In this document: positions 52,821-61,589 of the stretch, one piece after another
Layout: each line of letters opens with the position of its first letter
How positions within the stretch are numbered: position 1 is the first letter of the stretch
DNA from: Sporosarcina psychrophila
GTDB lineage: Bacteria; Bacillota; Bacilli; Bacillales_A; Planococcaceae
Reading direction: 5' to 3'
Assembly: GCF_001590685.1 (NCBI RefSeq)
Contig: NZ_CP014616.1
Coordinates: forward strand, 4,339,001 to 4,403,000
DNA: 64,000 bases
Translations under genes and position numbers: made by a program
Notes under the pieces: generated by a model
What the model saw: only the letters and a program-made list of their open reading frames with translations
Told to the model about the DNA's origin: nothing
The model's database searches: none

Positions 52821-54458
52821 TTAGCCTGTACATGTTTCCAAACTTTCATTCGTGACATACATGCTCTTCACGAGCGTTTCCAGCATAACAGGCATTTCCA
52901 CAAAAGCACTGTCGACATGTAAACGCTCCGTCCGTTGATGTGCATCTTTCCCAAACGGACCTACATTGAACACGGGCGCTTTCAACTGGGCCATCTCAGT
53001 GAATGGAATGCTATACGTTTCGCCCCATACCGGCGTATTGCTTTCGAATGCAGCCCAGCCATTTGTGTCGTCATCGTAGTTAACATAACTTAGGTCACAG
53101 ATACCGTTGAAGTAATGAATCTGTTCGACTGTATTATTAAATGTTTCCGCTGTTTTCTTCATCAATTCAATCGACTGGATGACAAGCGGGTTATCCGACG
53201 AGTTAATGGCTGGATAGTAAGGTGGTGCATAAAGAAGGACAGTTGCCGGCGCAAGTTCCTGGCATTGGATCATCAAGTTATCGACGATACGAAGCGATTT
53301 TTCACGATCATCCCACTCTTCGTTATGGAGTACTTCTTGCTTCAAGCGATCCACTTCTTTTTCCCCTAATTTTAGCAAAGCATGTTCAAGGAGCTGTTCA
53401 TAACGCAAAACGTTCACTTCCCCTACGCCTTTCACTTGCTCTCGTTCACAAATAACCTTGTAGCTATCGTTGCACGCTGCCATTGCCTCAAGTGCCACTT
53501 GTTCGAACAAATCCATCACTTCCGATGCCGTACGCTTCATCAGGAAAACATTATATAATGCTACTGCGCGGTAAGGCGTTTGCGTCGAGTATTGAAGCTT
53601 TAAATCTTTTTGTTGCAATGAAACCGGCAACGGCGTACTTTCTCCAAGATCCGTCTCGCGGAATAATTCGTTCCATTCCATCCGTTGTGTCAGATATGAA
53701 GCAATATAGTTCGCAGTCATACCTTTCATTGGCTCGCCGACATGCGTTTCTTTGCCATAGAACAATGCAGCGGGCATGATTTTCCCGATGGTACCCGAGT
53801 AAACATATTCAGCAATATCCGTTGGGTTTTGGGAAAACGATGGCTCGCTATTTAAAAATAGTTTATACGTTAACCCTTGCTCCTCACGAATACGGACAAG
53901 CTCCTTCACTACAGCACGCATCCCTGCTGAGTTAACTTCCTCATCAGGAACGGTAGCTAATAATAGATTGATTGGCCATTTTTCGACACTGGCTTTTTCA
54001 ATGAGTTGCATATGAAGCGCAAGCCCCATTTTCATATCCATTGTGCCTCGACCAAACAAGTAATTTCCGGTCTCCAAGTCGATGCGTGCATCCTCCGGAA
54101 GATCAGCATTATGCTGGGGTTCAGACAACATTTTCGTCAGCATTTCCGGATAAAATGCAAACGGCTCCAACACACCATATTCTTCAGTCCATACGGTATC
54201 GAAGTGACTTATAAGAACAATCGTTTCTGTTGCTTCGGGATGCTTGTACAAAGCAGTGACAGCTTGACGACCAAGCCCTGCATCGTGAAGTGCCAACTGA
54301 TTCGGGTTATTTATGAAATACGCTAGTTCATTTAATTTCGCCTCTAATTTGGGAGCAAATGTATTCTCCCCTTCAGTTAACGTACGGCTGTCCCAGCTAA
54401 CGAGTTCACATAACAGTGACCGAAGTGTAGAGGGTGTGCCCCATAGTAATTGGTTCAT
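52821..54458 (-). CDS. M20-family peptidase, RocB-like
   Basis: A 545-residue zinc hydrolase of the RocB type. Metal-site motifs are ISHFDTVW, LFGRGTMDMKMG and ATVPDEEVNSAGM; a late Asp/His pair (GKDAHQRTERLHVD) completes the core. RocB is encoded with arginine-degradation genes in Bacillus but its reaction is unproven. Here it ends an operon with a permease and two amidinohydrolase-fold enzymes, so it may deacylate or cleave a guanidino or citrulline derivative. AAAGGAG precedes ATG. Confidence 0.88.
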   Translation of the reverse strand: MNQLLWGTPSTLRSLLCELVSWDSRTLTEGENTFAPKLEAKLNELAYFINNPNQLALHDAGLGRQAVTALYKHPEATETIVLISHFDTVWTEEYGVLEPFAFYPEMLTKMLSEPQHNADLPEDARIDLETGNYLFGRGTMDMKMGLALHMQLIEKASVEKWPINLLLATVPDEEVNSAGMRAVVKELVRIREEQGLTYKLFLNSEPSFSQNPTDIAEYVYSGTIGKIMPAALFYGKETHVGEPMKGMTANYIASYLTQRMEWNELFRETDLGESTPLPVSLQQKDLKLQYSTQTPYRAVALYNVFLMKRTASEVMDLFEQVALEAMAACNDSYKVICEREQVKGVGEVNVLRYEQLLEHALLKLGEKEVDRLKQEVLHNEEWDDREKSLRIVDNLMIQCQELAPATVLLYAPPYYPAINSSDNPLVIQSIELMKKTAETFNNTVEQIHYFNGICDLSYVNYDDDTNGWAAFESNTPVWGETYSIPFTEMAQLKAPVFNVGPFGKDAHQRTERLHVDSAFVEMPVMLETLVKSMYVTNESLETCTG

Positions 54459-54470
54459 AATAATTCTCCT

Positions 54471-55889
54471 TTAATTTACAGGTTTCACTTCGGTTTCAAC
54501 ACTAACCTTGTTCTTTTTTTCCAACCTGAATTTATAAAACAGCATACATGCAACTAAAAATCCGACCCCGTAGTATAACCCAATCCGCTGTGTTGGATCG
54601 AATGCCAAAAAGACGAGAATAAGAAGACAAAAGGCGATACAAAACAATGGGACATAAGGATAGAAAGGGACTTTATATTTTAGGTCTTCCAATTTTCCGC
54701 CCTCTTTCAAATAGTGACGACGGAACATCAATTGAGATGTCGCAATCCCCATCCACGAAATTGTGACAGCTATTCCTGCAATCGACATGAGTAATACGAA
54801 CACTGCCTCTGCTTCCATCACACTTGTCAATAATGATAAGAGGGAGAACGACATTGTGAAGATAAGTGCATTGAGCGGTACTCTATTTTTCGATAATCGC
54901 CCGAACATCTTAGGTGCCATCCCTTCGTTTGACATTGCCCATAGAAGTCGCGTTGACGCATATAAACACGAATTTCCCACTGACAAAATCGCCGTCAAGA
55001 TAACAAAGTTCATAATACCCGCCGCGTACGGAACGCCGGCAATTTCCATCAATGTCACAAACGGACTGGCAAGTAAACCAAGTTCGGATGCAGGAAAAAT
55101 AGCCGATAAAACAATAATCGAAGCGATATAGAAAATGACAATTCTAAAAATTATCGTTCGGATTGCTTTTGGTATGTTCTTTTCAGGATTTTCTGTTTCC
55201 CCTGCCGCAATTCCAACCAACTCCGAACCTTGATAGGAGAAGATAACGTTCATCATCGTCACAAACACGATCGCGATGCCCGCTGGGAATAACCCTGTAG
55301 GAGCTAAATTTGTTAAGAAGGGTGTTGAACGACCTTCCATAGGAATGAAGCCAAAAATCGCCGCAAACCCAATGATAAGGAACAAAATAACTGCAAGGAC
55401 TTTAATACCTGCAAACCAGAATTCAGCTTCTGCAAATCCTCTCGTCGACAACGCATTCAAAGAGAATAAGAGGACCATAAATATCAAACACCAAATCCAA
55501 ATCGGAACATTTGGGAACCAATGTTGCATAAGTATTCCAGCAGCAGTGAATTCCACTCCCGCAGTGGCAGCCGAACCTACAAAATACATCCAGCCAAGTG
55601 AAAAACCAGCCGAAGGACTAATATAACGCGTTGCATATGTTTGGAAAGACCCTGTCACAGGCATATGGACAGCCAGCTCGCCAAGACAAACCATAACCAT
55701 ATATAAAATCAAACCACCGAATAAGTATCCAAGCAGCGCTCCCCCCGCGCCGGCTTGATTAATTGTATAGCCTGCATTCAGAAACAGACCGGTTCCAATT
55801 ACTCCTCCGAGAGAGAGCATAAACAAGTGACGGCTTTTCATAGAACGTTTTAATAGATTATCTTGCGGTTGTTCCCCTTTGTTTGACAT
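54471..55889 (-). CDS. Amino-acid permease (APC family, RocE/lysine-permease-like)
   Basis: A 472-residue transporter with twelve helices. The LKRSMKSRHLFMLSLGGVIGTGLFLNAGYTINQAGAGGALLGYL start and ELVGIAAGETENPEKNIPKAI block are signatures of the amino-acid transporter AAT family for basic amino acids. The substrate is likely arginine, a methylated arginine or citrulline, judged by neighbours. The frame begins at GTG 55898; ATG 55889 eight bases after GGGGAG is better. Confidence 0.9.
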   Translation of the reverse strand: MSNKGEQPQDNLLKRSMKSRHLFMLSLGGVIGTGLFLNAGYTINQAGAGGALLGYLFGGLILYMVMVCLGELAVHMPVTGSFQTYATRYISPSAGFSLGWMYFVGSAATAGVEFTAAGILMQHWFPNVPIWIWCLIFMVLLFSLNALSTRGFAEAEFWFAGIKVLAVILFLIIGFAAIFGFIPMEGRSTPFLTNLAPTGLFPAGIAIVFVTMMNVIFSYQGSELVGIAAGETENPEKNIPKAIRTIIFRIVIFYIASIIVLSAIFPASELGLLASPFVTLMEIAGVPYAAGIMNFVILTAILSVGNSCLYASTRLLWAMSNEGMAPKMFGRLSKNRVPLNALIFTMSFSLLSLLTSVMEAEAVFVLLMSIAGIAVTISWMGIATSQLMFRRHYLKEGGKLEDLKYKVPFYPYVPLFCIAFCLLILVFLAFDPTQRIGLYYGVGFLVACMLFYKFRLEKKNKVSVETEVKPVN

Positions 55890-55932
55890 GATATTCACTC
55901 CCCTGTTTTCCCCATTTACTTTTCGATTACGG

Positions 55933-56700
55933 TTAGAAGCGTAATGACAAACAGCTTAATCCGCCGTCATGCTTCTGAACTTCAGACATTTCCAGTTCGA
56001 TTGTTTCATAGCCCGCTTCATTAAATTTACGTTTTGTTTCTTCATATCCTGACGGAATAATGACATAATCATTCACACGGATACAGTTGGCTGAATACTC
56101 GTCTTCCTTACCTATAACAATTTTTTCATATGAATCAAATGCTGGATGATCCACAAATTCTCCCGCAACGACCATCCGGTTATCTCCTAGGTAAGCAATT
56201 CCTGTTTTCAAATGGAAAAACTCTTTTAACGGAATAATCGTAGCTTCATAACCTTGTTGTTCTAATATCCCTTTCAATTGAAGTGCTCCTTCTTCATTCG
56301 TCCGTTCAGAAATCCCAATATAGAAATTGTTCTCCGCTTGAAGAATATCGCCGCCATCTAGTGTTCCTGGCGATTTTATATAGTGAAGTTTCTCGTAAAA
56401 TCCTTTTAGAGTAGCTTCGATTTCCTTGATTTCTCCATTACGTGATTCCGCTCCTGGATTTGTAATAACCGCGAAATCAGATGTCAACACGGCAGCATCT
56501 TCTACAAATGTCGAGTCTGGGAATTCTTCGCTTGCTGGAAGATGTGTAACAGTCACGCCGCACTTTTCCAACGCTTCAACATACTTTTTATGCTGTTCTA
56601 GTAACTTTTCAAATACGGGCTTTCCTAAATCAGAAGTCGTCAATCCATTCAAATAGCTTTCCCCAGGTGTTTTAACAATTACGTTTGAATACATACCCAT
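55933..56700 (-). CDS. Dimethylarginine dimethylaminohydrolase (DDAH)-like enzyme
   Basis: About 255 residues of amidinotransferase (pentein) fold. Motifs: FPDSTFVEDAAVLT (substrate Asp/Glu), SPGTLDGGDILQ, a catalytic His near FFHLKTGIAYL and the catalytic Cys in HDGGLSCLSLRF near the C-terminus, as in bacterial DDAH. The reaction would release citrulline and a methylamine from methylated arginine, or hydrolyse another guanidine. Start ATG 56700 (or 56694) follows AGGAG. The gene abuts a second pentein gene (14 bases). Confidence 0.85.
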   Translation of the reverse strand: MGMYSNVIVKTPGESYLNGLTTSDLGKPVFEKLLEQHKKYVEALEKCGVTVTHLPASEEFPDSTFVEDAAVLTSDFAVITNPGAESRNGEIKEIEATLKGFYEKLHYIKSPGTLDGGDILQAENNFYIGISERTNEEGALQLKGILEQQGYEATIIPLKEFFHLKTGIAYLGDNRMVVAGEFVDHPAFDSYEKIVIGKEDEYSANCIRVNDYVIIPSGYEETKRKFNEAGYETIELEMSEVQKHDGGLSCLSLRF

Positions 56701-56714
56701 TCCACTCCTCATTT

Positions 56715-57587
56715 TTAGTTTCTTACTACGGGAGAAGTCAAACACGTTGGACCACCCGTCCCTTTTACACTTATTTCTTCACCTTTATATTCATAAACTG
56801 TAGCTCCAGCATCGAGCAATTGTTTTTTCGTGGAAGCGTTTCCAGAAACAATTACACAAACCCGTGGTGCCAGTGCCAACACGTTGCAACCAAGTGTGTC
56901 ATATTCATCTTTCGGAACTTCAATTAGCTGGATTTTTCGTTCAATCAACAACTGCCGGAAAAAAACAGGCATTAGTGGTGAATGCACGACTGCCAAATCA
57001 CGATCGACCATACTGATGAACGACATAAGATGCAGACATTCCGCTTCTCCTTGATCATGTGGTAGTTGAACGACGATGAATTCGTCGACGAAAGACGCTG
57101 TCATTTCTTTCAATTGCCGGATTGCTTCATCATTCGTACGGTATCCACGGCCTACAACAAGTGTCTTGTCGTCCAACCAAACAATATCACCGCCATCTGA
57201 CACTGCGTCTCCAGTCAACTCACCAACAATAGCAATTTCTCTTTCTGCAAGAAACTTTTTATATACTACCGCTTCCGGTTGTCTCAGTTTTTTACCTGAT
57301 TTCAAAATGATTGCTCCTGCTGGCGTAAACTTCACCGGATCATGTGCATACAACGAATCCATACCAACTTCAGGCGATGCAGGTAAATAATCAATCTGTG
57401 GGACATATTTTTCAAGAATCCCTATAAAATTCGAATACTCGCGAACCGCCTCTTTAAAATTCGGTTCCTCAAGGTAATTGAATGTTTTCCATTGATCCGC
57501 GAGATGATTTTGATTTTGAAAAGCTTCATTTGGATGCTTTACAATCACCCGTTCTAATGGACTGTACATTGATGAACAATAAGTCAA
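56715..57587 (-). CDS. Second pentein/amidinohydrolase-family enzyme
   Basis: A 290-residue protein of the same fold but different branch: MDSLYAHDPVKFT, SDGGDIVWLDDKTLVVG, an internal HLMSFISMVD and the Cys in GGPTCLTSPVVRN. It resembles amidinotransferase-type arginine deiminase-related proteins in catabolic clusters. TTG 57587 lies seven bases after AAGGGTG; the next Met lacks a site. It opens the operon facing the IclR regulator. Confidence 0.82.
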   Translation of the reverse strand: MTYCSSMYSPLERVIVKHPNEAFQNQNHLADQWKTFNYLEEPNFKEAVREYSNFIGILEKYVPQIDYLPASPEVGMDSLYAHDPVKFTPAGAIILKSGKKLRQPEAVVYKKFLAEREIAIVGELTGDAVSDGGDIVWLDDKTLVVGRGYRTNDEAIRQLKEMTASFVDEFIVVQLPHDQGEAECLHLMSFISMVDRDLAVVHSPLMPVFFRQLLIERKIQLIEVPKDEYDTLGCNVLALAPRVCVIVSGNASTKKQLLDAGATVYEYKGEEISVKGTGGPTCLTSPVVRN

Positions 57588-57600
57588 TTTACGTCACCCT

Positions 57601-57637
57601 TTTCCGCATAGTGGAAAACGTTTCCGAATAACGGAAA
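57601..57637. promoter_or_regulatory. Tandem palindromic operators for the IclR-type regulator
   Basis: Two 17-bp boxes, TTTCCGCATAGTGGAAA (57601-57617) and TTTCCGAATAACGGAAA (57621-57637), are centred 20 bp apart (two helical turns) just before the catabolic operon. The second is the better palindrome. IclR-family proteins typically bind such paired sites. Confidence 0.75.
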
Positions 57638-57757
57638 GTTTATATATAAAATATATTCTCTTCATGGTACAATGTCAATGTATTTCAAATACTTTTAATT
57701 CTTTTTTTCAGAGTAATGAATTTTACTTAGTTATTTATATGATAGGTGGTGCTTTAA

Positions 57758-58498
57758 ATGCAATCAATTGACCGCGCTATGATCGTAGCCAAAACTCTTG
57801 CTACACACACTTCAGAAAACGGAGTGTCTATTTCAGACCTTTCCAAGCAATGCGAATTACCACTCAGTACAATGCATAGATTGCTGAAAGCGATGATTAA
57901 ACAAGGTATGGTGGAGCAGGATGAGCGTACGAAATGCTATCGGCTCGGAACGATTTGGTTAGAATACGGTTTGCAAGTGTATGATTCGATGGATTATGTC
58001 ACTAAAATAAGGCCAGAGCTAGAACGTTTGAGCCATGAAGTAGATGAAAGTGTCTATCTAAGCCGCCCCGCAGGATTAGAAGCAATTATTTTAGAGAGAA
58101 TAGATAGTGAAAATAATACAATCCGGATTTATGACCAACTCGGTTTGCGCATTCCAATGAATATCGGTGCGGCTAATAAAGCGATGCTTGCCAATATGCC
58201 TTCTTTTAAGTCCACGGACATTTTGAAGAAACTGTTGCCTATCGAACAATTGGCTCCAGTAGAAGTAACGCTAAAACAGATAAAAAAACTAGGATATGCT
58301 ACGAGTCACGGTGAAAGGACGGAAGGTACTTCTTCTGTCGCGGTGGCCATTGTTGATGGATTAGGAGAAGTTGTCGGGGCAATCAGTATAGGCTTCGTCA
58401 GTTTCAATCTGACTGAAAATCGGATGGATTTCCTTATTGAAAAAGTTATGGAAACAGGTAGACGGATTTCGGAAAAACTAGGTTCGAACAGTAATTAA
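57758..58498 (+). CDS. IclR-family transcriptional regulator
   Basis: A 246-residue regulator: N-terminal winged HTH (MQSIDRAMIVAKTLATH, then VSISDLSKQCELPLSTMHRLLKAMIKQGMV) and a C-terminal effector domain (GLRIPMNIGAANKAMLA, GYATSHGERTEGTSSVAVAI). Divergent from the two-pentein operon with operators between, so it likely controls that operon in response to a guanidino or arginine-related compound. AGGTGGT lies before ATG. Confidence 0.92.
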   Translation: MQSIDRAMIVAKTLATHTSENGVSISDLSKQCELPLSTMHRLLKAMIKQGMVEQDERTKCYRLGTIWLEYGLQVYDSMDYVTKIRPELERLSHEVDESVYLSRPAGLEAIILERIDSENNTIRIYDQLGLRIPMNIGAANKAMLANMPSFKSTDILKKLLPIEQLAPVEVTLKQIKKLGYATSHGERTEGTSSVAVAIVDGLGEVVGAISIGFVSFNLTENRMDFLIEKVMETGRRISEKLGSNSN

Positions 58499-58547
58499 TC
58501 ACCAATTTATAAGTAGATCAGATATTTTCAGACTGCATTGCAAAGAC

Positions 58548-58587
58548 AAAAAAACGACTCCCGCGCACCAATGTGCAGGAGTCGTTT
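58548..58587. terminator. Bidirectional terminator between iclR-type gene and uppP
   Basis: ACGACTCC and GGAGTCGT form the outer stem around a GCGCA/TGTGC inner stem; A run on the left, TTT on the right. Confidence 0.88.
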
Positions 58588-58594
58588 CAGATTC

Positions 58595-59422
58595 TTATAA
58601 AAACACAATAACCGCTAGCACAGCTGCTAATATAAGTCGGTAAATTGCGAACGGTACAAGCTTGACGCGTGAGATGAGCTTCAAGAAGAAGCGAATCGAG
58701 ATAAGCGCAAAGATGAATGCACTGATGAATCCGACGATATAAAACGACAGATTATCCATTGATAAGTACTCCCAGTTTTTCAAAACCGATACAAGACTTG
58801 CACCCATCATAATTGGAACAGCCATTATGAACGTGAAATCTGCCGCCGTTCTATGGTTCATGCCGAACAGTACACCACCCGAAATCGTGGCGCCTGAGCG
58901 CGAAAATCCTGGCCATAATGACAGACATTGGACAAGACCAACCGAGAATGCCTGTTTGTATGTGATTTGGTCCAACGTTTGTACTTTCGGTTTTTTTGGA
59001 CCAAATTTATCAGCCACAATCATAAGAATAGCCCCTGCCACCAAGGCAAAAATAACCGTTTCCACTCCGAATAAATAATCATCAATCAGATCTTTAAACG
59101 CAAATCCAAGAATGACTGCCGGAAGCATACCGATAATGACATGCCCTAAATTGAAACGTGAATTCATCTTTTTACCATCAATCTTATAAAGTCCGACTAG
59201 GCTAAAAAGACGTTTCCAAAATACGACGACAACCGCTAAAATCGATCCTAGCTGGATAACAATCTTAAATGTAATCGCGGGATATTTACCTAAAAACTCT
59301 TCTGTCTTCAGCCACATATCATCGACAATAATCAAGTGACCCGTCGATGATACAGGTGCGAACTCCGTCATACCTTCAACAAATCCAAGTATTAACGCTT
59401 TAATCAAATCAAATAATTCCAT
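58595..59422 (-). CDS. uppP: Undecaprenyl-diphosphatase (UppP/BacA)
   Basis: A 275-residue polytopic membrane enzyme that dephosphorylates undecaprenyl pyrophosphate to recycle the cell-wall carrier lipid and confers bacitracin resistance. The signatures EGMTEFAPVSSTGHLII (near residue 17) and LWPGFSRSGATISGGVLFGM (near residue 165) are complete. It follows dedA by eight bases, forming a two-gene envelope operon. Confidence 0.95.
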   Translation of the reverse strand: MELFDLIKALILGFVEGMTEFAPVSSTGHLIIVDDMWLKTEEFLGKYPAITFKIVIQLGSILAVVVVFWKRLFSLVGLYKIDGKKMNSRFNLGHVIIGMLPAVILGFAFKDLIDDYLFGVETVIFALVAGAILMIVADKFGPKKPKVQTLDQITYKQAFSVGLVQCLSLWPGFSRSGATISGGVLFGMNHRTAADFTFIMAVPIMMGASLVSVLKNWEYLSMDNLSFYIVGFISAFIFALISIRFFLKLISRVKLVPFAIYRLILAAVLAVIVFL

Positions 59423-59429
59423 AAGTTAG

Positions 59430-60041
59430 TTACACTCTCTTTCTACGGAAGCGAATATACCAAATGCAAATCGCAATTCCGCCAATTGCTAGCAGTGCGT
59501 ACGCAACGTTCGAATAGATGTCCATATAATGAACAATCGATTGCCAATTGTCGCCGACTGCTGCGCCGATCATAACAAGTGCCGTATTCCAGATCAGACT
59601 ACCGATTGTTGTAAGTAAAATGAAGAGCGGGAAGTTCATATTCGACATACCTGCTGGAATCGAGATTAGGCTCCGTATTAGTGGAACTAGGCGACAGAGC
59701 AGCACTGTCCACGGACCATATTTGTCGAACCATGCATCGGCCTTGCGGATATCTTTTCGAGTTAGACGTAAAACGCCACCCCACCGATCAACAATTTTCT
59801 CAAGGCGTGCCACATCGAGAAATAACCCGATACTATACAAAATCATCGCCCCAATAATTGATCCGGCCGTTGCCGCAATGATTACACCCATTCGAGTCAT
59901 ATCCGAATAAGTCGTCATGAATCCACCGAATGTCAAAATAACTTCAGATGGTATTGGTGGAAACACATTCTCAATCATGATTAATAAAAACACACCAAAA
60001 TAGCCAAACTGGTCCATAAATTCAGTAATCCAATTTTCCAC
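59430..60041 (-). CDS. DedA family membrane protein
   Basis: A 203-residue protein with four to five helices and the DedA motifs ENVFPPIPSEVILTFGGF, and FDKYGPWTVLLCRLVPLIRSLISIPAGMSNM (the conserved G-x-x-x-R-F/L-x-P-x-x-R). Some DedA proteins translocate undecaprenyl phosphate, consistent with pairing to uppP. GTG start behind GGTGGGGG. Confidence 0.92.
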   Translation of the reverse strand: MENWITEFMDQFGYFGVFLLIMIENVFPPIPSEVILTFGGFMTTYSDMTRMGVIIAATAGSIIGAMILYSIGLFLDVARLEKIVDRWGGVLRLTRKDIRKADAWFDKYGPWTVLLCRLVPLIRSLISIPAGMSNMNFPLFILLTTIGSLIWNTALVMIGAAVGDNWQSIVHYMDIYSNVAYALLAIGGIAICIWYIRFRRKRV

Positions 60042-60232
60042 GCTTCGCCCCCACCAACTATTACTTTACTAAATACCGAATGCAAGTGCAAACTGACTTC
60101 GTGAAATGAATAGACGTTCCTTTATAAGAAGAAGTTGCCTTTCTTATCAATTATTTTATGCAAAAGAGTCCATTCCTATGATTCTACGTCGGTATTACCC
60201 GCTTGAATCATTCTAGAGGATTGTTCATTTTT

Positions 60233-60282
60233 TGTTGATAACTTCATAAAGTGCCTAGTTATCAACAGTCATCAGTTGATAA
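60233..60282. repeat. Three alternating GTTATCAAC/GTTGATAAC sites
   Basis: TGTTGATAAC (60233-60242), GTTATCAACA (60258-60267) and GTTGATAAC (60275-60283) make adjoining inverted repeats. Each site is one mismatch from the DnaA box TTATCCACA. They lie upstream of dedA. Confidence 0.6.
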
Positions 60283-60539
60283 CTCGAAAAAATGTTTATA
60301 GTTTCAGAATTTTCTATCGAAAATCATCTTTTTGGGTTATTAATCAAATTCTAATGATAGATATCCACAATTTCCTCCCCAGTTAACAATTCCTCCACAA
60401 TGATCAATGAAGTTATACACTACCCACCAAGCTATATATAATCCATAGTCTGGTAAGTTATATTTATACTGAATATCAGGAATACGATTCACTAAAGTAC
60501 TAACTATCTGGTTGATTATTCAAGTACTAAAACCATACT

Positions 60540-60750
60540 ATATATGCTGCACAAATGAATACGGCATATGCGCTTTACAAAGGCTTTTTTGAGGCCGCTG
60601 AAAAGTACTGATACTTGGAATGAAATAGAACTCCTACAAATACCGCTTCGACGCTTTGTGGATGCCTCCCGCGATAAGCCAGAAAGAAGACCGCTTTCAG
60701 TCTTATCACTCCGGCTACCACGAAGACGCGCCTTCGCTAGATGGTCTATG
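60540..60750 (+). repeat. Dispersed hairpin repeat, copy 5 (full core)
   Basis: Begins with TATATGCTGCAC and has the complete core: GACGCTTTGTGGATGCCTCCC, a hairpin GATAAG (60673-60678) with CTTATC (60702-60707), CCGGCTACC and GACGCGCCTTCGCTAG. Relative to copy 1 both hairpin arms changed together (AATAAG/CTTATT to GATAAG/CTTATC). Confidence 0.75.
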
Positions 60751-60879
60751 TGAGAAAGAGCATTTCATTATCTGTGATGAAGTCTGCAAGCTAAGGCACG
60801 TCTTTCTTGAATATAAGTAGTATCAACTAGTAATCACCTTATAACCTCGCAAATACATCTTAAAATCACATTTCTCTCG

Positions 60880-61010
60880 ATAATGAACAAGCCTAGCGCA
60901 GGGCATCCGCAAAGCACCAAGCGTTCTACAATCCACACCTCGAATTAAAACTCTCTCCTTATTAAGCGCCACAGTAAATTCAATGGGATTCTTTAATTCA
61001 ACACATATAG
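60880..61010 (-). repeat. Dispersed hairpin repeat, copy 6 (partial)
   Basis: On the minus strand it reads CTATATGTGTTGAATTAAAG then AATCCCATTGAATTTACTG and GGCGCTTAATAAGG, the left half of the family, followed by a degenerate GCTTTGCGGATGCC unit. Confidence 0.6.
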
Positions 61011-61312
61011 GTTAATTAATCACGTCTGTTGATTAACCATTTCCTCACATAATATTCTTCTAAGGTAGGCGCGATTTTTTTCATTTGGACTAGTACTTTT
61101 CCGGCTCGCTTTCGGCTAAAATAATCACGATAGTTTTTCCGTGAGACAGGTGTGGCTAGTTACGACTTATACAAACCGAACCCTTTGCTGTTCGGTTGAC
61201 TGCCTTTATCCAGGTAACAAGCCCACTATTCTTTCGTCCCAAAAAAGCTTTCGCACTTCATGTACTTGCACCTTTAGAGAGCGACAGATGAACGACCACC
61301 ATACGATTACCG

Positions 61313-61354
61313 AAAAAATCTATAGGGATGCGACGAAGTAGCATCCTATAGATT
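61313..61354 (-). terminator. Orphan minus-strand terminator
   Basis: AATCTATAGGATGC pairs with GCATCCCTATAGATT (one bulge) and is followed by six T on the minus strand. No coding frame precedes it between 61355 and 61543, so it may end a small RNA or be a relic. Confidence 0.7.
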
Positions 61355-61457
61355 AAGATACCCCGGTAAAGATATAGGAGTCGTTCGATCCAAAGCAATC
61401 TAAGCAACTGTACGGGGGATGCTTAGTATTTGATTAAGTTATTTTCTGGTTATTTCT

Positions 61458-61485
61458 AGTAAATCAACACGTGTGTTAATTTACT
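61458..61485. repeat. 28-bp near-palindrome
   Basis: Half sites AGTAAATCAACAC and GTGTTAATTTACT are complementary at all but a few positions. A related palindrome is at 61012-61040 (GGTTAAT...ATTAACC). The size and symmetry suggest a protein-binding site. Confidence 0.5.
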
Positions 61486-61543
61486 ATACTGTTCTCATTG
61501 CGGAGCTTATTAAGGCCTGAAACGGATCTATATACGTTGAAAT

Positions 61544-61583
61544 GAAAAAAAGACCAAACCAGTGTGGTTACGGCCCCTTTTTG
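61544..61583 (-). terminator. Terminator of the acyl-CoA ligase gene
   Basis: On the minus strand GGCC..AACC pairs with GGTT..GGTC, then seven or more T residues, just after the gene. Confidence 0.7.
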
Positions 61584-61589
61584 TGTGTT

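Larger units (their letters stand above)
60042..61589. other. 1.5-kb non-coding region rich in repeats and palindromes
   Basis: No convincing coding frame. It contains DnaA-like inverted repeats at 60233-60282, dispersed repeat copies at 60540-60750 and 60880-61010, two similar palindromes at 61012-61040 and 61458-61485, and a minus-strand terminator at 61313-61354 without an identified gene. It may hold unannotated small RNAs. Confidence 0.6.

Noticed and set aside
60568..60753. 61-codon plus-strand frame
   Set aside because: It lies within dispersed repeat copy 5 and matches the repeat core rather than a protein.
61141..61341. 66-codon plus-strand frame
   Set aside because: No ribosome binding site; it overlaps the orphan terminator hairpin and has a Cys/Thr-rich random composition.
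61040..61360. RNase P RNA, tmRNA or 6S RNA in the gene-free stretch
   Set aside because: None of the conserved RNase P (type B), tmRNA or 6S landmarks could be found on either strand.
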